A stretch of 64,000 nucleotides of DNA from an uncultured Pirellulales bacterium (GTDB taxonomy: Bacteria; Planctomycetota; Planctomycetia; Pirellulales; Thermoguttaceae): assembly GCA_938015445.1 (NCBI GenBank), contig CALLPE010000011.1, positions 117,274 to 181,273 of the forward strand, in the 5' to 3' direction. The notes beneath the pieces were generated by a model, which was not told where the DNA came from, searched no databases, and saw nothing but the letters and a program-made list of their open reading frames with translations. The first letter of the stretch is position 1; each line of letters begins with the position of its first letter. A program made the translations under genes and the position numbers. This document shows, piece after piece, positions 8,729-17,304 of this stretch.

Positions 8729-9736
8729 ATGAACGGTTTCGATCGTCGTCGGTTCTTGCAGGCAGCACTGGCATCGTTGGGTGCCGCCGGATGTGGCGCA
8801 TCGGTATTGGCCGCGCAAGAGGATAGTTCGGCCGGGCTGCCCACCCGACCGCTGGGAAAAACTGGCCAGCGGGTATCGATCATCGGTCTGGGCGGTTTCC
8901 ACATCGGCACCTGCGAGGAAAAGGAGGCGGTGGCCATCATGCACGAGGCCATCGACGAAGGCCTGACCTTTTTCGACAACTCGTGGGATTATCACATGGG
9001 CGGCAGCGAGGAGAAGATGGGAAAAGCCCTTTCGACAGGCGGCCGCCGCCACAAGGTGTTCCTGATGACCAAGTGCTGCGCCCGCGACTACAAGACTGCC
9101 CGCCAGCACCTGGAAGACAGCCTCCGCCGCCTGAAGACCGACGTGATCGACTTGTGGCAGTTCCACGAAATCAACTGGGACGTGGATGCCGAGTGGCTGT
9201 TCGACCGCGGGGCGGTCCGCTGCGCGCTGGAAGCCCGACGCGAGGGGAAAGTGCGGTTCATCGGCTTCACCGGTCATAAAGACTACTCGCACATGCTCAA
9301 GACCTTACAGCGCCAGTACGAGTGGGAGGGCAAACCGTTCCACTGGGATACCATCCAGATGCCGCTCAATCTGTTGGACGCCCACTACCGCCCGTTCCAG
9401 AAACACCTGTTGCCAGAAGCGGTCAAGCGCGAGGTGGCAGTAATCGGCATGAAGGGTCTATCGGGCGGTCTGCTGCCGGATAAGCTAGGCGTGCCGGCCG
9501 AGTTGTGCCGGCAGTTCGTGTTGTCGCTGCCTATTGCGTCGCTTATTTGCGGCATCCGTTCGCGGAAGGACCTGCGGCAGGACATCGCCGCGGCGCGGAA
9601 CTTCAAGCCGCTTAATCAGGAGCGACTCGACGAACTGTTGGCCCAGGTTACGCAGCCCGGCGGCACCGGAAAATACGAGCTATATAAGACTACCCGCTAT
9701 GGCAGCGAGTACCATTTCAAACAGCACGGCGAGTAG
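8729..9736 (+). CDS. Tat-exported aldo/keto reductase
   Basis: A 335-residue NAD(P)H-dependent oxidoreductase of the aldo/keto reductase family. The N-terminus has a twin-arginine signal, DRRRFLQ at residues 5-11, then a hydrophobic stretch ending GAAGC, where Cys22 could be a lipid-attachment site. The enzyme domain starts LPTRPLGKTGQRVSIIGLGG. The catalytic tetrad is visible: Asp83 and Tyr88 (FFDNSWDYH), Lys115 (LMTKCC) and His146 (WQFHE). Export of a folded, cofactor-loaded enzyme by Tat is typical of planctomycete members; the substrate is unknown. The start at ATG 8729 follows GGGAGG by several bases and puts the Tat motif at the N-terminus; the open frame continues upstream but is not signal-like. 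Confidence 0.9.
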   Translation: MNGFDRRRFLQAALASLGAAGCGASVLAAQEDSSAGLPTRPLGKTGQRVSIIGLGGFHIGTCEEKEAVAIMHEAIDEGLTFFDNSWDYHMGGSEEKMGKALSTGGRRHKVFLMTKCCARDYKTARQHLEDSLRRLKTDVIDLWQFHEINWDVDAEWLFDRGAVRCALEARREGKVRFIGFTGHKDYSHMLKTLQRQYEWEGKPFHWDTIQMPLNLLDAHYRPFQKHLLPEAVKREVAVIGMKGLSGGLLPDKLGVPAELCRQFVLSLPIASLICGIRSRKDLRQDIAAARNFKPLNQERLDELLAQVTQPGGTGKYELYKTTRYGSEYHFKQHGE

Positions 9737-9793
9737 GTCGCACACAACCTGAGGCGACTGCCGGTTCTGTTCCGCAGACGTGCAGTGTTGCCC

Positions 9794-10159
9794 TTATTGT
9801 CTCTTGTTGGGCGGAGGGCGATTCTTACCGCCTTTGTTACCGTCGATTGGCGGGGAGGGGCCCATGACCTCCGGCGGGACGGGCGGCGGATCAAGGCGGA
9901 TTTCGGGCTGGTACCCGTCCGGATAAGGAAAAGCGGGGTTGAGTCGCTGCGATTTGGGCGGCGTCGGCTCCGGTGTTTCCGGCGGCTGGGAAGGCTTCAG
10001 CGGGGCCGCCTCGTGACGACTATCCGAAAGCTCTCCCTGCTGCGCCTGCCGTGGTTGATCCGGCGATGACGACGGTTCGACCGCTTGCTCTCCCCGCCGG
10101 CAACTGGCCGACAGCAGTATCAACGCTAGCAGCAACGACCATGCTCGCCAATTAGCCAT
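9794..10159 (-). CDS. Small proline-rich lipoprotein, function unknown
   Basis: A 121-residue protein starting MANWRAWSLLLALILLSASC, a textbook lipoprotein signal with lipobox SASC (Cys20). The mature part is highly proline-rich (PPETPEPTPPK, RLDPPPVPPEVMGPSPP) with no recognisable domain, so it is probably a flexible surface or periplasmic protein. The start at 10159 is chosen from the signal peptide; the frame is open to 10234. It faces the aldo/keto reductase tail to tail (57 bp) and is downstream of the topoisomerase VI genes on the same strand, 160 bp away. Not recognised as a known family. Confidence 0.6.
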   Translation of the reverse strand: MANWRAWSLLLALILLSASCRRGEQAVEPSSSPDQPRQAQQGELSDSRHEAAPLKPSQPPETPEPTPPKSQRLNPAFPYPDGYQPEIRLDPPPVPPEVMGPSPPIDGNKGGKNRPPPNKRQ

Positions 10160-10319
10160 AAAGCTGTCAGAAGTCTTCAGGTCCGTCGGGTTCGCACCGC
10201 CGCCATGGGAAGTGCGGACGGTCATGTGGCGCAATTTTCCCGTTCCTCCCCAGGCGTTGCAAATCGCCTAATATGCCCCGCAGATTACGGGAGCTGAGGC
10301 GGGCAGCCTGCGCCGCCGC

Positions 10320-11429
10320 TCAGTCTAGCCAGTCCTTATCTTTCAGCCGTTGGGGGGCGTAATATTCGGTCACGTAGCTGATGTCCTTGCTGATCAGCGC
10401 TTCGACCTCCAGCTTAAAACCATTGTCGAGCAACTGCTTGATCTCTTTCTGCCACTGTTTCTTATTGGCAAACCAAGGGTAGTTAGCTATTTGCCGGGCG
10501 CGTTTGCGATCGGTGTCGTTCAGGGCAATGGTAACGCTTTCCGACAAAGCACATTCTTTGAAATCCTTCGATCGCAGGCCGAGAAACTTGGCGTCAGGAA
10601 TGGCCATTCGCTGCGACTCGAAAGCCAGGTTGATCGACCCCTGCTTGATCACGCTGTAGATGTAGTATCCCCAGGGGTCGTTGTCCAGCAGGCAGAACAC
10701 CGGCAGTTTCAGTTCGTTATGCAGGCGGTAGAGCATCCGCCGTACGCCGCGCGGCGGCTGGCCGGCGCCGTGGGTGAGAATGCAGTTGTGCTTTTTCCAG
10801 AACTTGTCTTCGTTGAAGCGCTGCCAAACAGTGCCCTTTTCGACGTGCAGCACGAACTTGGCCGAGCACTTTTTGAACTCCACCACTTCCGGCTCGACGA
10901 TCGAAGGGATGCCGTAACCGCCGGAGCCCATCCGGGAACAGTCGATCTCATCGCCTTTGTCGATGATCACGATGTCGCCGACCATCTCGCCGCGCTTGTC
11001 GGCGTACAGATGCAACTCCTCGCGGAGGGCCGCCAGCAGCACCTCCACGTCTTCGATGATTGTGTCGCACTCGGATTGTTCGTCGAAAGTCTCTTCCTTG
11101 GTACCTTCGATGGTATGCTTCAACAAGTAATACAAACCACGGATGCTGGTGGTCTTGCCTTGCTCGATCAACTGCACAGCTCCGCTGGCCACCAGCATGG
11201 TTTGCATGAAACTGCGGGCCTGCGAAAGATTGAACAACTGTCGGCGGTTGGTCGCCCGACCCATCTCGATGAACCGCTTCGCCTTGTTGTAGCGGACGTT
11301 CGACAGCGATCGGGCGGGTACGTCCACGAACGGATCGCGGCCCCGCGCGGCGGACTGCGTTACGCTGTCGGCCAGCTCTACCAGGCGTTTAAGCGTCTTC
11401 TTGTCGCGCTCGGTCAATTTGACTTTCAT
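10320..11429 (-). CDS. top6A: DNA topoisomerase VI subunit A (Spo11-like)
   Basis: A 369-residue protein matching the A subunit of the type IIB topoisomerase. The active-site tyrosine lies in the winged-helix domain motif IRGLYYLLKH (Tyr100/Tyr101; the second is the likely nucleophile by analogy with Spo11). The Toprim domain is complete: Glu197 in FVLHVEKG and the metal-binding Asp249/Asp251 in LLDNDPWGYYIY. Together with subunit B it would pass one DNA duplex through another to relax supercoils and decatenate, cutting with 2-base 5' overhangs. Start is taken at ATG 11429; a TTG three codons upstream is possible. Subunit B lies upstream on the same strand but 433 bp away, which is unusually far for the pair. 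Topoisomerase VI is mainly archaeal and plant, and scattered in bacteria. Confidence 0.94.
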   Translation of the reverse strand: MKVKLTERDKKTLKRLVELADSVTQSAARGRDPFVDVPARSLSNVRYNKAKRFIEMGRATNRRQLFNLSQARSFMQTMLVASGAVQLIEQGKTTSIRGLYYLLKHTIEGTKEETFDEQSECDTIIEDVEVLLAALREELHLYADKRGEMVGDIVIIDKGDEIDCSRMGSGGYGIPSIVEPEVVEFKKCSAKFVLHVEKGTVWQRFNEDKFWKKHNCILTHGAGQPPRGVRRMLYRLHNELKLPVFCLLDNDPWGYYIYSVIKQGSINLAFESQRMAIPDAKFLGLRSKDFKECALSESVTIALNDTDRKRARQIANYPWFANKKQWQKEIKQLLDNGFKLEVEALISKDISYVTEYYAPQRLKDKDWLD

Positions 11430-11479
11430 GGTTCCCAAAGTCGAGTTTTAGGATATTGTCGTGAGAACAGAATTTTCAA

Positions 11480-11735
11480 AAAACCACCAAGACACAAAGA
11501 CACTGACAATTCACGCCATACGAACCGGTTCGGCTCACGATTGCCAAAGCCACACTGTTTTGTGCCAGTGTGCTTGCAACGCTCGGGGCTTGCTTAGGGT
11601 CTCTAGCAAAACAAAGCCATCATAAGCTTTAACTAGTCGCTTTGCTGGCGATACAGCGCCAGGATTGGTGGTCTTGTTAGAAACTGTTAGTAAAAAACCG
11701 CACTTATCTTTGTGCCTTTGTGTCTAGGCAGTTTT
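11480..11735. mobile_element. MITE-like element with 24-bp imperfect terminal inverted repeats
   Basis: A left end at 11480-11503 (contains CCAAGACACAAAGACAC) and a right end at 11712-11735 (contains GTGCCTTTGTGTCTAGGC) are inverted copies matching at 20 of 24 bases. They bound 256 bp with no coding capacity, filling most of the spacer between top6B and top6A (11430-11862). The core word CTTTGTGTCTTGGTG of the left end recurs as a single copy at 42386-42400. No target-site duplication was clear. It may be a non-autonomous element or a dispersed structured repeat; no transposase is present in the window. Confidence 0.5.
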
Positions 11736-11862
11736 ATGGAAATCAGCAGCATTTTTTGGCTTCGTGTGTTGTTGATTTGCTTGTGGTTCGCGGGCAGGAT
11801 GCCCCGCGACGCGAACCGTCAGCCCGCGCCGGAACCCGCGCCACACAACACCCGTCGGCCGG

Positions 11863-14130
11863 TTAGTCGCGTCGCGTAGCCTCGTGGCATGGTTCGCCAT
11901 GCTGAGGCTGGGTCTTTGCGGCGTTTTGTGTATCAGCTTGCGGCAGCGTATGCGCTAGCGATGGCGGTTCGACGATCAACACGTGCTCGCCGAAATCGGC
12001 TTGTTGCGGGTCGATTGGCCGGCCGCGGTCGTCCAGTTCCACATCGGCTTCGGCGGTACGTTTTTTGGCTACGGCCATCAGTTGCTCATATAGCGCCTGG
12101 CGGTCTGTGCGATTGATGCGGCTGACGGCCGTGGCCACCTCGCCGACGTAACGCAAGAACAGATTGCGCCGCTGGCCTTCGTGGCGCACCCGCTCCCGCC
12201 GCCGCAAATACATCCCCAACTTGCGTCCTACGGCTTGGAGCGCCAACCGCAATTCTTTGAGTATTTCCGGATAGCTGGCGATAGCCTCCTTCGATTCGCT
12301 GGTAAACGGCACCCAAACGCTGGCCATGTGAACCATCACCGTGACCGGGCCGGAGGGCAGTGAGCCGCGGGTCTGCGACAGGCCGTACGCCCGCCAATTC
12401 GTCGCCGCCACTGCTTGGGTAATGGCGCAGGCCCCGGCCTGGAACAGCAGCGGCACCCGGTTGGCGTACCGCAGCACGTTCATGGTCTGTCCTTCGGCGA
12501 TGTTGACGTTCTGCATGGCGTCGAATAGCCGGTCGATTTCGGCGGGCTTGAGCTTTCCTGGCGAGGCCCGCCGTCCAAGCCGGGCCTCGGCGATGATCCG
12601 GTCGGCCGCCTCGGCCGCCAATCCCTGGAAGGTGTTGACAAGGAACTGTCGCAGCGTGCGGGCGTCGGACTCTTCCAACAGTTCGACCAGCGTTTCCTTG
12701 GGCACGCGGTGCGTGGCAGGCGCGCCGCCGTAGGCCAGTCCTACTTCGATGACGAACGGATTGCCCCGATAAACCGCCGGCGGCCGGGTGGCAGCAGCGT
12801 AAAACTCGCCGGGCACCACTTGCCGCAGTCCCTTGAGGATCAACTCTTCGCCGATCGGCGAGATGCAATCGGTCGCCGGGGCTGGAATCTTGGTGCGCTG
12901 GATGGCCTGGTAGAGGCTGTCGGCCTCGTGGCGGCCGATGCGCTTGGTGCTGGCCCGGGTGCTGAGCTTCGCTTCTTCGCAAATTCGCCGGGCCACGCCG
13001 GCACTGACGCGCGAGAACGACTTACGCAAGAACTGTAGCAGCGTGGGTTCTTTGGTCTCTTTCAGCATCGCCACCAACTGGCCCAGTTCCACCCCGTAAG
13101 GATGCGGTTTGATTTCCTTCGGCTCCGGCGGCAACTGCTCGGTGACGCGCTGATAGTGTTTCTCGTTTCCGTCGGGATCGACGTAATGGATGGTCACGTG
13201 CGGGTTGGCGATGGCCGTCTGCTCGAGGTACTCTTCCACGCTGCCGCGGCCGCGCTGATAACGGGCCTCCAGCTCGATGGTCACCCGCGTGCCGTGATCC
13301 AGGTCGATCCATTCGATGCCGTGTTTTTCGATGGCTTTTTTGCCGGCCTCGCCGGGCGGGATGTCCACCCCCTCGCCGCCGCCGTTGAGAATTTCCGGCC
13401 GGTTGTGTTTGGTGTCGATCTGGATTTCGTAGTAATGGGCCGGTGAACGGGCAGAGATTTTCGAGACGATTTTCACCGGTTTGCCGGTGGTCAGCAGCCC
13501 GTACATCCCTGCCGCCGAAATTCCGATGCCTTGCTGTCCGCGGCTCATCCGCAGCCGATGGAACTTTGACCCGTAAAGCAGCTTGCCAAAGATCAGGGGA
13601 ATGGTCTTCTTGACGATCCCCGGACCGTTGTCTTGTACGCCCACCTTATAGCGGTCGGGACCAATCCGCTCGATATGCACCCAAACTTCCGGCAATATGC
13701 CGGCCTCTTCGCAGGCGTCCAGCGCGTTGTCCACAGCTTCCTTTACGGTGGTGAGCAAGGCTTTGCGCGGATTGTCGAACCCCAGCAGATGGCGATTCTT
13801 GGCGAAGAACTCGCTGACGGAAATGTCGCGCTGGCTGGCAGCCATCGACTGCGCGGTCGCCCGGTGCCGATGCCGTGCCCGGCTGTTTCCGTTGCGGCCT
13901 GCGCCGTTATCGCCGCGGGCAGAACCATCGGCAAGGGAGTCTGGAAACGCAGAAGCGCCAGATGTTTCCAGACCGGCACGGGAAAGTTGAGCACCACCAG
14001 CGGAACTTGCTGCGCCGACGCTGCCTGGGGTCAAACGGCTATCAACGGCGCGCGTATGTTTTCCGTCGACTTTTTCTAGGCTTTCCACCTGATTCACTCC
14101 GTTGATATTCTGAAACACGTAGTGTCGCAC
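11863..14130 (-). CDS. top6B: DNA topoisomerase VI subunit B (GHKL ATPase)
   Basis: A 755-residue protein with the ATP-driven half of topoisomerase VI. The GHKL (Bergerat) fold is intact: N-box KEAVDNALDAC (Glu131, Asn135), G1 box QDNGPGI (Asp167), and G2 box SRGQQGIGISAAGMYG at 197-211. The H2TH/transducer regions follow (ANRVPLLFQAGACAITQAV, GPVTVMVHMASVWVPFTSESKEA near 615-640). Residues 1-95 form an extra Gly/Ala/Ser/Arg-rich extension before the conserved start region RDISVSEFFAKNRHLLGF. The GTG start at 14130 is uncertain: a GTG 42 bases downstream (14088) has GGAG in front, and ATG 13845 would give an archaeal-length N-terminus. The C-terminal 60 residues are also low-complexity. It works with the A subunit encoded downstream. 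Confidence 0.93.
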   Translation of the reverse strand: MRHYVFQNINGVNQVESLEKVDGKHTRAVDSRLTPGSVGAASSAGGAQLSRAGLETSGASAFPDSLADGSARGDNGAGRNGNSRARHRHRATAQSMAASQRDISVSEFFAKNRHLLGFDNPRKALLTTVKEAVDNALDACEEAGILPEVWVHIERIGPDRYKVGVQDNGPGIVKKTIPLIFGKLLYGSKFHRLRMSRGQQGIGISAAGMYGLLTTGKPVKIVSKISARSPAHYYEIQIDTKHNRPEILNGGGEGVDIPPGEAGKKAIEKHGIEWIDLDHGTRVTIELEARYQRGRGSVEEYLEQTAIANPHVTIHYVDPDGNEKHYQRVTEQLPPEPKEIKPHPYGVELGQLVAMLKETKEPTLLQFLRKSFSRVSAGVARRICEEAKLSTRASTKRIGRHEADSLYQAIQRTKIPAPATDCISPIGEELILKGLRQVVPGEFYAAATRPPAVYRGNPFVIEVGLAYGGAPATHRVPKETLVELLEESDARTLRQFLVNTFQGLAAEAADRIIAEARLGRRASPGKLKPAEIDRLFDAMQNVNIAEGQTMNVLRYANRVPLLFQAGACAITQAVAATNWRAYGLSQTRGSLPSGPVTVMVHMASVWVPFTSESKEAIASYPEILKELRLALQAVGRKLGMYLRRRERVRHEGQRRNLFLRYVGEVATAVSRINRTDRQALYEQLMAVAKKRTAEADVELDDRGRPIDPQQADFGEHVLIVEPPSLAHTLPQADTQNAAKTQPQHGEPCHEATRRD

Positions 14131-14524
14131 TACCCGCGCGATGCGGACCGAAGACCTTCGGTAGTCGTCGGCGTCGCACTGCGCTGGCCAGCACTGCCCA
14201 CAAGCTGCCGAGGAAGCCAGGGGCCCTTACCGTTGGCGTCGGTTTTGCCGATTATAGCGAGTTTGACGGCTTGCTCCCACACGGCTTTGTTGGGTTTTTC
14301 GGCAAGTTGCGCGCAACTGTAACGACCGGAAAGCAAAAGCTCACCCTCAAGATCGCTAGCAGCCGAAAATATCGTAGAAAGCCTTCGCGCTGGAATACTC
14401 GGCGTGGCCGCAGTATTGTGCGTTTGGTTTTCCGTGGCGATGGCGTCGAACGGCCGCCGGCGCCGGTTTTCGGTCCGATGCAACCGTGTGCGCTGTGGAT
14501 GTTGGATATCGAGGAGCACTCCCA
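14131..14524. other. Divergent spacer, no gene seen
   Basis: 394 bp between top6B (minus) and a small secreted-protein gene (plus). Several frames are open, including a minus-strand one of 143 codons, but their composition is not protein-like and they lack ribosome binding sites. No repeats or hairpins stood out. Confidence 0.4.
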
Positions 14525-14860
14525 ATGCCGCAATCGATTGTCCGTTGGCTCGTTGTTTCAAGCGTGATAGCTACGGTCTTGGCCGCCGGATTGATATGGC
14601 AGTCGGACGCGCTGGCCGGCGATCGCGCCCGCCACGGGTCGTCCGACTACCTATTCCGCAACTTTTATGTCCCCCCCGGATATGGGGGCGTGGGCGCTGA
14701 GTTGTACCTGTGCCCTGTTCCGACTCCTCCGCTGGTTGGGCACACTTACATCACCTATCCGCCGCTGATGCCGCACGAGTTCCTCTATCCGCATTGCCGC
14801 ACGTATTTACGTTATACTCCGGGCGCCGGCTACACCAAAGCGCGCGTAATTTGGTACTAG
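14525..14860 (+). CDS. Small secreted protein, unknown family
   Basis: A 111-residue protein. Residues 1-32 form a signal or anchor: MPQSIVRWLVVSSVIATVLA followed by an ALAGD cleavage-like site. The short mature part is rich in Tyr, Pro and Gly (NFYVPPGYGGVGAELYLCP, HTYITYPPLMPHEFLYPHC). The start at 14525 is preceded by GAGGAGC about ten bases upstream. It precedes another small secreted protein on the same strand by 70 bp, and the two share the Tyr/Pro/Gly-rich style, so they may be functionally linked, for example as surface or matrix components. No domain is recognised. Confidence 0.7.
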   Translation: MPQSIVRWLVVSSVIATVLAAGLIWQSDALAGDRARHGSSDYLFRNFYVPPGYGGVGAELYLCPVPTPPLVGHTYITYPPLMPHEFLYPHCRTYLRYTPGAGYTKARVIWY

Positions 14861-14930
14861 CCGGAACAGTCCGCAGCCAGACTCGACGCCTTGCGACCAT
14901 TTGTTTGCTCAGATTATCAAGGTACTTACG

Positions 14931-15314
14931 ATGAGAACCCTGCTTCCTGCCGCCATCATCGCAGTATCGGTGTTGATCGGATCGTCGTTGGCCTCGCGTG
15001 CAGAGGCGCGCGAGCCGCGCTGTAAAGGCGCCTGGTCGTGTGCCTGCCAAAAATGCCAGCAACAGTCCTGGAACCAAGGCTACTATCACACGGCTTGGGG
15101 AATGCCAATCGCTCTGGTAGTGCCGCCTACCGCCGAGATGCAGACCAACTGGGGCTGGGGAGTGGCCAACACCCGCGTCACGGCCATCTGTCCGCAATAC
15201 AAGTTCGGATACCCAGGGACAGGCTACTACAATCGGGCCAATTTCGCCCCAACACCGCCGTGGCCCAGCGATACCACTCAGTTTGGCGTTTACTACATCC
15301 GCGGCCCGTGGTAG
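14931..15314 (+). CDS. Small secreted Cys/Trp/Tyr-rich protein, unknown family
   Basis: A 127-residue exported protein with a signal peptide MRTLLPAAIIAVSVLIGSSL ending near AEA (residue 26). The mature N-terminus has a compact cysteine cluster CKGAWSCACQKCQQQ (four Cys within 13 residues) that could be disulfide-bonded or bind metal. The rest is aromatic and Pro/Gly-rich (YYHTAWGMPIALVVPPTAEM, TNWGWGV, YPGTGYYNRANF) and ends GVYYIRGPW. The final codons and stop lie inside the first copy of a 33-bp tandem duplication (15308-15370). Follows the previous secreted-protein gene on the same strand. Confidence 0.7.
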   Translation: MRTLLPAAIIAVSVLIGSSLASRAEAREPRCKGAWSCACQKCQQQSWNQGYYHTAWGMPIALVVPPTAEMQTNWGWGVANTRVTAICPQYKFGYPGTGYYNRANFAPTPPWPSDTTQFGVYYIRGPW

Positions 15315-15370
15315 TACGATCAGCCGCAGGCCGGTTGCTTGTGGTAGTCCGGTCGGCCGCAAGCCGATTG
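15308..15370. repeat. 33-bp-period tandem duplication spanning a stop codon
   Basis: A roughly 30-base segment starting GTGGTAGT is repeated at 15308-15337 and 15341-15370, with about 26 of 30 bases identical. The first copy contains the TAG stop (15312-15314) of the preceding gene, so the duplicated block began as coding sequence. The remainder of 15315-15892 has no gene; it holds a small hairpin GGTGAC-CTAAA-GTCACC at 15735-15751. Confidence 0.8.
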
Positions 15371-15892
15371 GCCGCCTTGCAAAGCTAGCAGACCAAGCGA
15401 AGCTCGCTTGGTGATGGAAGTCCATCGTGGCTCGACCTACAGGATTCGCCACTCCCGTCGGTGTCTGGCAAGATTGGTGGTGGCGTTGGCCGGGCTGTGG
15501 AGCCAATGTTTTTCCACGTTCCACAGAGGTCGCAGGTGTTACTGCCCGGCCGGACAAACCAGGCATACCATTCTACGCCGGTCGGCGTGCTTACTGTCGA
15601 AACACTGAGCTTCAGGCCTCGGGCCGCAAGCTTCTGCCTAAGTTCCGCTTGCAACGGTTATATCGGCTGTTACGTTGCAGGTCGGATCGCAAATGTAGAA
15701 AAAATTTTCCGCGCCTTAGTAGAACTGCCACTACGGTGACCTAAAGTCACCATAGAGGGCGCGCAGGCGCTGCCCGGCCGCCACAGAGGTTTAAAAACCG
15801 CACGGCTGCCGCCACCTGGGAAAACCCAATAAAGCGAGCGTCGTACTTGTCGGCGACAGGCGGGCCTGCTGAAGCGCCTCGGGAGGGGCGCG

Positions 15893-17224
15893 GTGAACAA
15901 ACCTACTACAGACCCTTCGGCGCGGCCGATCCACGTCTTGTTAGTCGAGAACCAGCCAGAAGAAGCCCAGAAGTTGCAGCGGATGCTGACCGACATCCCA
16001 GCAACACCTGGCCGGTGCAACCAGATGTTCGCTGTTACCCGCGCCGACAGTGCATCGGCGGCCCTGGATCGACTATCTCAACAATCGTTCGATGTAGTAC
16101 TGCTATCTTCCATGCTTCCGGCCGAAGCTGGTGGCCCGCCGCTGATCCGCATTGAGCGGCGTGCCCCGCAGACGCCCGTCGTGGTCTTGACCGATAACGA
16201 CCAAGAGCTGTTGGCCGTGTGGGCCATCAAGTTGGGAGCGCAAGATTACCTCCCCAAAGACGAACTGGATCAACGACTGCTGGTCCGCACCATCCGGCAC
16301 GCCATCCAGCGGAAACGCACGGAGTGCCAATTGCTAAGGCAACTCCGTCAGATGGCCCGGGCAAATTGGAAAATCAACTGCCAAGCCAAGGAGTTGGACC
16401 TGCGCAAAGAGCAACTGGACCGCATCAACAGCGAACTGGATGACTTCGCATACATCGCCTCTCACGACTTGAAAGAGCCGCTGCGTGGCATCCGCGCCCA
16501 TTGCGAGATGCTGTTGGAAGATCACGGCCATGTGCTGGGCCAACAAGGCCAACAACGTATTGCTAAATTGGTGGAACTGTGCGCGCGGGTAGAAACGTTG
16601 ATAAGCAACCTGTTGACTTACTTCCGCCTGGGCTGCACTGCGCCGGCGACCACCACCGTCGACCTGGGCGAAATATTAGACGGGGTGCTGGAAAGCTTCC
16701 GACCCAAACTGGAACGCCGCGGCATCGTACACGTCGAAGGCCGGCTGCCTACAGTCACCGGCGACCCCACGCTCATCGGCATGGCACTGAGCAACCTCAT
16801 ATCCAACGGACTGAAGTTCAACCACAGTCAGCAGCCGCGGGTAGAAATTGGCTGCCTGCCTACCGAGCCGCCGACGATCTTTGTGCGCGACAATGGCATC
16901 GGCATTCCCCCGGAGCAGATCGGCTCGCTATTCTCCATGTTCCGCCGGTTGCATCCAGACGCCCGCTTCGACGGCAACGGAGTCGGTCTGGCGATTGTTC
17001 GCCGGATCATCGAGGCACATGGCGGCCGCATCTGGGTGCGTTCGCGGCCGGGAGAGGGCACCACCTTCTATTTCACTCTCGCCCCCGAGTACCCCTCGGG
17101 ACAGATCCCCAGCGATGCCCAAAGCACAAAACAGCCGGAACAGTCGCCACAGAAGCATCCATCACTGGCCGCCAAGCCGCACATCGGATGCAACGTGCTG
17201 CACAGCAACAGAAGCGCCGATTGA
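15893..17224 (+). CDS. Hybrid sensor histidine kinase with degenerate receiver domain
   Basis: A 443-residue soluble two-component protein. Residues 12-135 have a receiver-like fold, but the phosphoacceptor Asp is replaced by Ser72 (FDVVLLSSMLP, where LLD is expected) and one of the two acidic metal ligands is Asn20 (VLLVENQ); the conserved Thr100 and Lys122 remain. Residues 160-245 are the HisKA dimerisation domain with phosphorylatable His191 (IASHDLKEPLRGI), and 285-395 the ATPase domain with N-box Asn301/Asn305, G1 box DNGIGIP at 333-339 and G2 box GNGVGLAIV at 361-369. The kinase half resembles those of phytochrome-type kinases. It likely autophosphorylates and signals to a separate response regulator; none is encoded nearby. 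GTG start follows GGGAGG. The last 45 residues are low-complexity. Confidence 0.9.
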   Translation: MNKPTTDPSARPIHVLLVENQPEEAQKLQRMLTDIPATPGRCNQMFAVTRADSASAALDRLSQQSFDVVLLSSMLPAEAGGPPLIRIERRAPQTPVVVLTDNDQELLAVWAIKLGAQDYLPKDELDQRLLVRTIRHAIQRKRTECQLLRQLRQMARANWKINCQAKELDLRKEQLDRINSELDDFAYIASHDLKEPLRGIRAHCEMLLEDHGHVLGQQGQQRIAKLVELCARVETLISNLLTYFRLGCTAPATTTVDLGEILDGVLESFRPKLERRGIVHVEGRLPTVTGDPTLIGMALSNLISNGLKFNHSQQPRVEIGCLPTEPPTIFVRDNGIGIPPEQIGSLFSMFRRLHPDARFDGNGVGLAIVRRIIEAHGGRIWVRSRPGEGTTFYFTLAPEYPSGQIPSDAQSTKQPEQSPQKHPSLAAKPHIGCNVLHSNRSAD

Positions 17225-17284
17225 CAGCACAACCAACGTCCAGTTCTATCACGTCGCAACAGCAAGCCCGCGCGTATCCCAGCA

Positions 17285-17299
17285 GGCGGTGCCTCCGCC
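17285..17299. terminator. Small hairpin between convergent genes
   Basis: GGCGG-TGCCT-CCGCC (5-bp stem) sits in the 80-bp gap between the convergent kinase and beta-helix genes. There is no T-tract on either strand, so termination is only suggested by position. Confidence 0.3.
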
Positions 17300-17304
17300 A
17301 GCCA

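Noticed and set aside
14130..14561. Minus-strand 143-codon frame upstream of top6B
   Set aside because: Composition is not protein-like and there is no ribosome binding site or known domain.
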